Below are positions 35,301 to 39,612 of a stretch of DNA of 39,612 nt, one piece after another; the first letter of the stretch is position 1, and the number at the start of each line of letters is the position of its first letter. The DNA comes from Plakobranchus ocellatus. Taxonomy: Eukaryota > Mollusca > Gastropoda > Plakobranchidae. Position numbers and translations under genes: made by a program. The stretch is taken from positions 4,218,692 through 4,258,303 of the forward strand of contig BLXT01000825.1 in the NCBI GenBank assembly GCA_019648995.1, given 5' to 3'. The notes under the pieces were generated by a model. That model saw only the letters and a program-made list of their open reading frames with translations, ran no database searches and had not been told where the DNA came from.

Positions 35301-38300
35301 CATATATGTGTGTGTATACGTACACAGATAAATCAGGCAATTATTAAATTTCAATGTTCAAAGCAAAGAAAATCCATCAACCTGCTTTTCTTACTATCTG
35401 TTAGATCTTAAAACTTTTGTTTATAAAAAAGAAAATGAACTTTGCTGAAGGTTATCTCATATGCCTGAGGCTATTGAGCTGGATTTTTCCACTTTGTAAC
35501 CAGTGGGTGATTATTAACTTTTTAAAATCTTGTCTCTCTTTTATCAAGGGCTAGCAAAAATGATTGTCTTTTATAATAAAATATTTCTAAATTTGTAATA
35601 CAAAATTTTATTTATTATTTTTAACCTGATAAGTTGTGTGATATGACAAGATTTAAATTCTTTTTTGACATCTGTTCAGTTTTCATTTCTTGTTTCCTCT
35701 GGTCATGACAGAAAGTAGCAGCTACATTTTAATTAAACAAAAGGAATGCGTTGATAGAATGTTTGCAATGTATGTTCTTTAAAAAATACAAAACAAGGTT
35801 ACACATTTATGACTTTGTATTGGCACAGGCTTGTTTATCTGTGTTCTTTAAACTATGTAATAATTCCATTGTTCTGCTCCAGGCATGTCAGCTGCCTTTG
35901 TTTGAGTACGTTGCTGAGAAGATGTGCGATTTATGCTACCTTCAGGCATGGTACTCCAAGTATGGAGGGTAAGTTTGATTTGGCCAAAAATGTCAGTTTT
36001 GTTTGTCAGTTATAAGTTCTCACATCATGGTTTTTTTTTTGTTTTCCACTTTTGTAAAATGTGAGTGCTTCTGGTAGTTTGGTGTCACCTGTACCAAACA
36101 TATAACATATATATATATATTTTTTTTTTTTGTTTGTTTTGTTTTGTTTGTTCTTAGTGTCAGTGAATTAAAATTTTGATTGGATTTTTTACATTGTTAG
36201 GTGTTTGGCAATCAAGTCTCTTTATGAACGGATGAGCTTCAAGTGGGTTTTGGAACACCAGTATACCTTCCTCAAAGCTCTTCTGTATGTCATCAACGAT
36301 TTGACAAATGAGGTCTGCACCATTATCTGAAAAGTCAGCTTTTGTCAATCTTTCTTACAAAAAAATCCAAAGATTTAAATGATTTAGTTTAAAATAAAAT
36401 TGCCACATTCATAAGTAAGAGACTGCTTTATAAATTTTTTTGAAAGCGGGTATATATTGAAATATTTATATATGTGTTCATGTGTAACATTGTTTTGTAT
36501 GGGAGTACTTTTTTTTTATCTTTAGTTAAAAAAAACTTTGCGTGATACTGAGAAATGCTTTCTAAAGTTAAGTATCTGCTATTTGACAAAGCTCATTAAA
36601 AAAAAATCCTTTTATATTTATAGGTTTCCAGTGGAGCTGTAGAGTTGGCTCAAAAGTGCATAGATGAAATGTTAAGATTGTGTGCTCAGCCTTTGGAGGG
36701 GGATGATGCTACACCAGAACTTATTGCAGCTCAAAAGAAGTCGCTGTATGAAGTAGCCCGTAAATTGGTGCCGCAAGTGACTTGCTCCAACACCCTGGTC
36801 AGGCAACAAGTAAGAATAGATCTGTTATGCAATGAAACCTCTCTAAATTAAATTTCTTTGATATAGGGCTAAACCTTTACTAATTTTTCTGGGCTTTACA
36901 AGCCATGCAATTGCTTCTGTAACTTGTTTTTCACTCTGTAGTTGTACCTTTTAAAGCATACAAACTGTAAAATGCAATTTCTGGCTATGAGGCAGAATAA
37001 AGTTCCTTTAAAAAAATAATGATGGTATTGAACCTCTTCTTTCCCTCTGGTTTATAAGGCAATGAAGTCTCTCAAGGTCTTGGCAGAAGTCACAAAGACA
37101 ACAGTGACTGAAATTATGGAGCCTCACAAGGAACTTGTGCAGGACATGGTCCCTCCGAAAAAGCTGTTGCTCAGACACATTGCACTTGTCTCCCAAATTG
37201 GAATCATGGTAAGGTTAAGGCCTATCTGAATGTATGCTTTGCTTCTTTCAAGTTTAAAAAAAATTTTTTTCTAATTTTTTTTAAAATAAGATCTTTTATT
37301 TCAAATTGTCCAGGTTGAATTTAACAAAATTACTGCCCAATTAACCACTGAAAAACTAAAAAAAATCGAAAGAAAGCAGGTGCACTGAATGGCCAGTGGA
37401 TTACTAAAGGACTGATGCAAGTTCAACACCAGCAAAAGTATGCACAAACATGAATAAATAAAAGATAATTATATGAAGAAATAAAGTGAAAATTGTTGAG
37501 AAAGGATAAAAAAAATAATGAGTAAATAGAAAAAGTGCACCAAGTGTATTCTGAATTTTTGTACTGGGTGCAGCACTTTAATTATTTTTCCTGCATACTT
37601 TGCAAAGCTTCATATTCTCTGAGATATTTATTTAAAAACTCTGATTTCAGTTTCACCTTATTTTCATATTCTATGTACAAAACTTAAAATTATATTTCTC
37701 TTTTGTTTTGTAGGAAGGCTACACCTTTTGTGTAACTCTGGAACCAAGGCTGTTCAGCTTTGACATTAACCAGTTGGAACATGGTGTTTTTTTCCATGAG
37801 GTGAGCCGCTGTTCTTCAAATGTATGTATTAAGATTGTCAAGAAAGGGGTCAGGTTGCCATTCATCTGGTTATTATTGTTATTTCTTTTAACTTTTTAAA
37901 GAATGTTACAGACAGGTTTTCATCATTGGCAAATATTACAAAGCCCTCAGCTCTTTGTATCGTTCCCAAATTTTGTTGGTTTTTTTTTCTTGCCACACAC
38001 GAAGTTGAAGGAACTGGACAGCACACCTGTCATTTCGTTTGCATAAGATACTTAAACATGATGCTGAAAAATTACCAGTAAGTTTTTTTTTTTGAGATGC
38101 AGACAGTGCATTCTAATTTAGCACCAAGACTTTGGAAAATTAGTTACATTTATTTGGAAATAGTATTTACACCATTAGAACTTGATTGCAAATAAGATTA
38201 TATGTATTGTGTTTTAGATTTATGAACACCTGCTTCATATTCTTTCTTAAAAGTTTAGCAGTTGCAAAAAGCTCAAGAAAAATACCAATTAAAGTAAGCT

Positions 38301-39255
38301 CTATTAAACAAAAAATCCCTCCTACAAGCAGTAATCTTTTTAAAAATTTGTTTAGATGGAGGGCAGCAAATTTTTTTTTGTTCAGTCTATTCAATATGAA
38401 GAAGTGTTATATATCTTTTACAGGTTTTGAATATGTGTGATGCTGAAGAGGCTGTCTTAAATAAGCAGCCTTGCTACAAAAATGTCACCAGCTTAGTTCC
38501 TCTCAAGAAGAGTGCACTGAGTAAGTCTTAAGGTCTATCAATGCAGACTGCAGCAAACATTGAAAAAAAAAAAGAAAAAGGAATATCTTTATTGCAGTGA
38601 AGAAAGTTTTTTAAAATTATTCTACATATGTCAATTGACATAAATAACATATGGAAAAAAATTTGTTGAACCCAGAAAAAGAAAAAAAAATATTATTTGG
38701 AAAAGATTGAAAAAGATTGGATATTTTCAAGTCAGAACTTAAATTTGGATATTTTCAAGTCAGAACTTAAATTTGGATATTTTCAAGTCAGAACTTAAAT
38801 TTTAGATTATTTGTACAGAATAAAGGTAAAAACCTAATGCAATTTTTAGCATTTAAATATTGAAAAAAAGAGCATTGCTTTAAGTAAGCAAACCTTTACA
38901 CATGACTCACAACTCCCTTGGCAAGAGTAAAAGGTATATTGTGTGACTCAAAGGCATGTCATATACTTATTCATTGATCTTGCTCTATGATTTTAGAAAT
39001 GGTGAGTATTGTCTAAAATTGCACTGTTACATTATTTAAAAGTGTATGGGTTTAAAAAAAATGTTTCGTACACTTATTGTAATTTTTCCTTTTGAAAACT
39101 TTGCATTTTACTATTTTTTTTTTTTTTGCACAGAGGCTTTGGCTGCTTGCAACTTGGTTCTTAACAAGAAAGAAAGGATTTTCAACACCCTTTACAAGGC
39201 CTTGAATAGCTCAAATTCAGAAATTCAGGCAACGGCTCATGAATCAATGAAAATG
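16159..39255 (+). CDS. TRRAP: TRRAP, transformation/transcription domain-associated protein, N-terminal 1401 residues (37 exons; 3' part beyond window)
   Basis: Coding exons: 16159-16252, 16721-16770, 17284-17394, 17801-17905, 18310-18393, 18701-18895, 19253-19419, 20017-20113, 20339-20477, 20783-20861, 21638-21842, 22128-22219, 23954-24023, 24264-24377, 25016-25154, 25749-25878, 25990-26047, 26516-26569, 27023-27061, 27328-27424, 28201-28295, 29087-29252, 30320-30486, 30817-30906, 31199-31309, 31515-31604, 31884-32035, 33541-33641, 34702-34797, 34971-35146, 35883-35968, 36201-36312, 36624-36809, 37059-37208, 37714-37800, 38424-38520, 39134-39255. They total 4203 nt, all GT-AG, with no frame break. 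The product matches the animal TRRAP N-terminus throughout: a HEAT-repeat solenoid. In the family (about 3,800 residues) FAT and inactive PI3K-like kinase domains follow, and these are not in the window. Role: nuclear scaffold of SAGA and TIP60/NuA4 that binds activators such as MYC. The final exon ends in phase 0 at a GTAAAT donor. Confidence 0.97.
16364..16510 (+). repeat. Diverged copy of the intron-22 inverted-repeat element, in TRRAP intron 1
   Basis: It aligns with 29612-29765 over ATCATCA.TGTGCT, TTGGCATA..TCATTTTA, CATACTTTTGAG, AATGTGTTTTATTTCTT, CTTATGC and ATTCAAAACTCTG. The right inverted terminus seen in the other copy is not recognisable here, so this copy is truncated or more decayed. 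Confidence 0.65.
17801..18895 (+). CDS. TRRAP: TRRAP exons 4-6 (residues 86-213)
   Basis: Exon 4 encodes QLRKLLLEIIHRIPSNDHLK. Exon 5 encodes ENEDNVLVCIRILLELHKHF and FRPQM. Exon 6 encodes VADFMKFVKGIYSALPSHLP. These are HEAT-type helical pairs matching the family N-terminus. The end of exon 6 (residues 180-213) is less conserved. Exon 5 uses the acceptor TTTGAAG|GTGGAG at 18309, chosen because it keeps frame and similarity. Intron 3 has a TA run at 17720-17748; intron 5 is T-rich. Confidence 0.94.
19253..21842 (+). CDS. TRRAP: TRRAP exons 7-11 (residues 214-442)
   Basis: Exon 7 carries LKVLAELPIIVVLMYQ and FIPLIMNTI. Exon 8 carries FIAAQIKTLTFLAF. Exon 9 carries CPPEVAHLRKDLLISARYIL. Exon 10 carries FVPVIEKLFDDNILIGSG. 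Exon 11 carries PLAYSTLADLVHHVRE, LSDLSLAVNLF and QTMSCKLLLSLVDCIR. These are among the best conserved parts of the N-terminal solenoid. Introns 7 and 10 (about 0.6 and 0.8 kb) show only AT-rich sequence. Intron 7 includes a C-run at about 19738-19749. Confidence 0.96.
22128..24377 (+). CDS. TRRAP: TRRAP exons 12-14 (residues 443-534): helix followed by a variable, probably disordered linker
   Basis: Exon 12 encodes GRELLLRISEVFVIKFKTIA and ends in the conserved SK-C. Exon 13 (70 nt) encodes a low-complexity stretch, KMAEAKAATPTPSSAQ. Exon 14 encodes LAQQLIASGVGKLPDSIKDE and ends TKDKEEK. In vertebrates this position has a proline-rich linker; here it is shorter and lacks the polyproline. Both small exons have consensus splice sites and consistent phases. 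Intron 12 (22220-23953) contains an inverted-repeat element and the largest N gap, so an unseen extra exon there cannot be excluded. Confidence 0.9.
22855..23401. mobile_element. Non-autonomous inverted-repeat DNA transposon with 6-bp target duplication, in TRRAP intron 12
   Basis: The element spans 22861-23395. It begins CAGACATGCCAGG and ends CCTGGCAAGTCTG, which are inverted repeats with one mismatch in 13. CAATAT flanks it on both sides (22855-22860 and 23396-23401), a perfect 6-bp target duplication. The left part has CCCGATTT five times and a 9-bp-arm palindrome at 22875-22893. The right part has CCTGTTTT three times. The 258-N gap lies inside. No coding sequence is visible. Superfamily is uncertain; CAG ends and a 6-bp duplication would fit a hAT-related group. 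Confidence 0.75.
23011..23268. other. Assembly gap (258 N)
   Basis: A run of N inside the intron 12 transposon. The open frames that appear to cross it are artefacts of translating N. Confidence 0.99.
25016..27061 (+). CDS. TRRAP: TRRAP exons 15-19 (residues 535-674)
   Basis: Exon 15 carries VPDCRHMMKTLVCGVKTITW, the conserved block after the linker. Exon 16 carries FLPKEILVYVRLLKYALKAL and DIYTI. Exon 17 carries VKEEKEALEHFAGV. Exon 18 (54 nt) carries FNMLTPISFKEIFSSVIE. Exon 19, the smallest (39 nt), encodes YMVDRIQGNFALQ. Each junction is GT-AG and keeps the family order. Introns 14-17 contain only AT-rich sequence; intron 14 and intron 15 (about 0.6 kb each) were scanned and show no other gene. 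Confidence 0.96.
27328..30906 (+). CDS. TRRAP: TRRAP exons 20-24 (residues 675-879): most conserved block
   Basis: Exon 20: IVANSFLAHMTTSATFATIL and VEYLLERI. Exon 21: FGSVSLFAAENEQMLK. Exon 22: EPYNYFLLLRALFRSIGGG and HDLLYQEFLPLLPSLL. Exon 23: VELCLTVPVRLSSLLPYLP and MDPLVSALNGSQTL. Exon 24: GLRTLELCVDNLQPDFLYD and HIQPVRAELMQ. Identity to vertebrate TRRAP is very high across exons 22-24, which makes the gene call certain. Intron 20 (27425-28200) and intron 21 (28296-29086) hold only AT-rich DNA, apart from a 14-bp word GGTCTGGGCAATGG duplicated at about 28562 and 28601. Confidence 0.98.
29617..29857. mobile_element. Small inverted-repeat (MITE-like) element in TRRAP intron 22
   Basis: The left terminus (29617-29644) begins TCACTGTGCT and continues GATTTTGGCATAA. 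The right terminus (29830-29857) is its reverse complement with 3 mismatches in 28. Immediately inside the right end a further copy makes a perfect hairpin, arms 29814-29828 and 29830-29844 with a single-base loop. The interior matches intron 1 at 16364-16510, showing that it is a dispersed family. No clear target duplication and no coding sequence were found. Confidence 0.75.
30601..30650. repeat. Tandem duplication of a 25-bp unit
   Basis: GCTTTGTATTAATGTTTACA.. is followed directly by a second copy differing at two positions. It lies in intron 23, between exons 23 and 24. No function is inferred. Confidence 0.85.
31199..33641 (+). CDS. TRRAP: TRRAP exons 25-28 (residues 880-1030)
   Basis: Exon 25 encodes ALWRTLKNPQD and AFRVLGKFGGGNRKMLREPQ. 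Exon 26 encodes CVNINFQESKAPISLPVEK. Exon 27 encodes AIEAALISLKSS, RRQAYDLIRCFLISVMNLED and HLFSHP. Exon 28 encodes YKEKEITLNAAQCYKN and HKQALTGMF. Exon 28 is separated from exon 27 by 1.5 kb (32036-33540) that is almost wholly transposon-derived. The junction codon AT|G and the family order (HPNF.. then ..FEQALTGAF) support the joining. Confidence 0.94.
32188..33425 (-). mobile_element. LINE reverse-transcriptase relic, antisense in TRRAP intron 27
   Basis: Read on the minus strand with frameshifts, the order is as follows. SKEMQKDLHLCFINYSNIFD (palm entry), then IKRGLRKGSVTSPDLNNLYN, ILRNLEDISGLKLN-like text and a decayed RYTDDTV box. Then CKKQNAFISKKS, NYSGSLIT, RYTRETREKNSHG, NKEIKRKLESLE and KSNELVLKEAKI. 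It ends in SLIRLTENRLEWR, then ACSRPGT and a stop at about 32188. This is the same family as 12973-13383, and the sense relic at 14274 shares the RT words. It covers the C-terminal half of the polyprotein and is interrupted by the element at 32722-32867. It is non-functional. Confidence 0.8.
32716..32873. mobile_element. Short inverted-repeat element nested in the intron-27 LINE, with 6-bp target duplication
   Basis: The element spans 32722-32867 (146 bp). It begins CAGAGATGGGCA and ends TGCCCATCTCTG, perfect 12-bp inverted ends. ATCTAT flanks it at 32716-32721 and 32868-32873. Taking out the element and one ATCTAT restores the LINE frame ITQNY-RYTRE on the minus strand, so both ends and the target duplication are independently confirmed. 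The interior has the palindrome GGAATTCCGGAATTCC and T runs. CAGAGATGGGCA resembles hAT-type termini. Confidence 0.85.
33719..33775 (+). mobile_element. Possible tRNA-derived SINE fragment in TRRAP intron 28
   Basis: GTGGCTCACTGGATAGCAAA followed by CTTGCC and AAGCGGGGACTTCTGTC resembles the A-box half and a decayed B-box of tRNA-derived SINEs (TGGCTCAGTGGATAGC .. GCGGGGGTTCGAATCC). The B-box is degenerate and no tail or target duplication was found. The rest of intron 28 (33642-34701) is unremarkable. Confidence 0.4.
34702..36809 (+). CDS. TRRAP: TRRAP exons 29-33 (residues 1031-1249)
   Basis: Exon 29: AAAIKDLRPTALPFMACMV and HYTLITISQQC. Exon 30: GPFPVGEKQKKLQGMD, MGHEEKELCKPGNF and DTATTILGTKER. 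Exon 31: ACQLPLFEYVAEKMC and QAWYSKYGG. Exon 32: CLAIKSLYERMSFKWVLEHQ and FLKALLYVINDLTNE. Exon 33: SSGAVELAQKCIDEMLRLC and LIAAQKKSLYEVARKLVPQV. The exon 30 loop before MD is shorter than the vertebrate equivalent. Intron 30 (35147-35882) has CA/TG repeats at about 35246-35320 and otherwise nothing. Confidence 0.95.
35246..35325. repeat. Imperfect CA/TG repeat with inverted symmetry
   Basis: CA-rich sequence (ACACATAGACACACATA) is followed by TG-rich sequence (TGTGTGTGGGTATG). ACCCACACA and TGTGTGGGT form a hairpin around GGCATATG at about 35272-35298. It is a simple repeat inside intron 30. Confidence 0.75.
37059..39255 (+). CDS. TRRAP: TRRAP exons 34-37 (residues 1250-1401), last in window
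   Basis: Exon 34: AMKSLKVLAEV and MEPHKELVQDMVPPKK. Exon 35: EGYTFCVTLEPRLFSFDIN. Exon 36: KQPCYKNVTSLVPLKKSAL. Exon 37: ALAACNLVLNKKERIF and LYKALNSSNSEIQ. The order and motifs match the family. After exon 37 the remaining 357 bases (39256-39612) are intron, so the gene continues outside the window. Intron 34 (37209-37713) and intron 35 (37801-38423) show only AT-rich sequence. Confidence 0.96.
38719..38802. repeat. Three tandem copies of a 28-bp unit
   Basis: Three perfect copies of a 28-bp unit beginning GGATATTTTCAAGTCAGAAC lie end to end in intron 36. Perfect identity indicates recent expansion or a polymorphic minisatellite. Just before it, AAAAGATTG also appears twice. Confidence 0.97.
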
Positions 39256-39612
39256 GTAAATTAATTATGGTTTTCTTATGTTTTTCGTTCTGATGCTGTT
39301 GTATTTTGTAAATTCTTTTGTGAGGGAAAAAAATTAGTGGCTGATCTTGAATTTAAAACATATTGTGACTTGGCTTCCCCAAGTATCTTTTGTTTAGGAA
39401 AAACATTACATAGTCTGTGTTGTACCTCATCAATATTCTTGCAATAACTTACAGGGGCTACCTTGCGACCTTTGTACTTGATTTTTCAGGACTATTAATG
39501 TGTCTAGATTACCAGAGTATATTTTATAGAAGTGAAAATAATTCAAATGTGTATGCTATTGGGATTATCTTTTGTACTGCTGTTTTGATGTTCAAAATTT
39601 GTAAGAATTTGT
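39256..39612 (+). other. TRRAP: Start of TRRAP intron 37, window edge
   Basis: Begins with the donor GTAAAT and is AT-rich with no further exon recognised before the window ends. Confidence 0.8.

Noticed and set aside
35136-35354. Minus-strand frame with His-Thr repeats
   Set aside because: Translation of the CA/TG repeat in TRRAP intron 30 plus the antisense of the exon 30 edge.
1-39612. CRISPR array, prophage, operon, toxin-antitoxin or other prokaryotic system
   Set aside because: The window is intron-bearing animal DNA. Repeats found are microsatellites, a 3-copy tandem and transposons; none has regular repeat-spacer structure.

Overview
This is eukaryotic, AT-rich, intron-bearing DNA. 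It holds two protein-coding genes in divergent (head-to-head) orientation, separated by about 9.6 kb full of decayed transposable elements. Intron structure, animal-type protein similarity and abundant AGATCT-type simple repeats suggest an invertebrate animal. My best guess is a gastropod mollusc, but that lineage call is an inference. The assembly has three runs of N (10882-10884, 11590-11626, 23011-23268).

Minus strand, 2150-6503: a complete six-exon CHMP3 (VPS24) gene, an ESCRT-III subunit. The six exons join in frame into a 233-residue protein, from the start at 6503 down to the stop at 2150. A probable splice acceptor 17 nt upstream of the ATG implies a further non-coding 5' exon.

Intergenic, 6504-16158: simple repeats and a long purine-rich tract (about 8417-8587); a mariner-type transposase relic that is internally inverted (about 11728-12411); an antisense LINE 3' end (about 12973-13383); AGATCT arrays; and a sense LINE reverse-transcriptase relic split by a 1.4-kb insertion flanked by TTAA (14504-15911).

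Plus strand, 16159-39255 and beyond: the first 37 coding exons (1401 codons, all GT-AG, all phases consistent) of TRRAP. This is the giant HEAT-repeat pseudokinase scaffold of SAGA and TIP60/NuA4 histone acetyltransferase complexes. The window ends inside the gene. Its introns carry further mobile relics: an antisense LINE in intron 27 with a small inverted-repeat element nested in it (6-bp target duplication ATCTAT); an inverted-repeat element in intron 12 (target duplication CAATAT) that contains the large N run; a terminal-inverted-repeat/hairpin element in intron 22 with a relative in intron 1; a possible tRNA-derived SINE; and a 28-bp triplication.

The two genes act in unrelated processes (membrane scission and chromatin activation). 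I see no operon-like or defence-type system. The most informative content is the layered transposon record, where restored LINE reading frames date nested insertions and define their exact ends.
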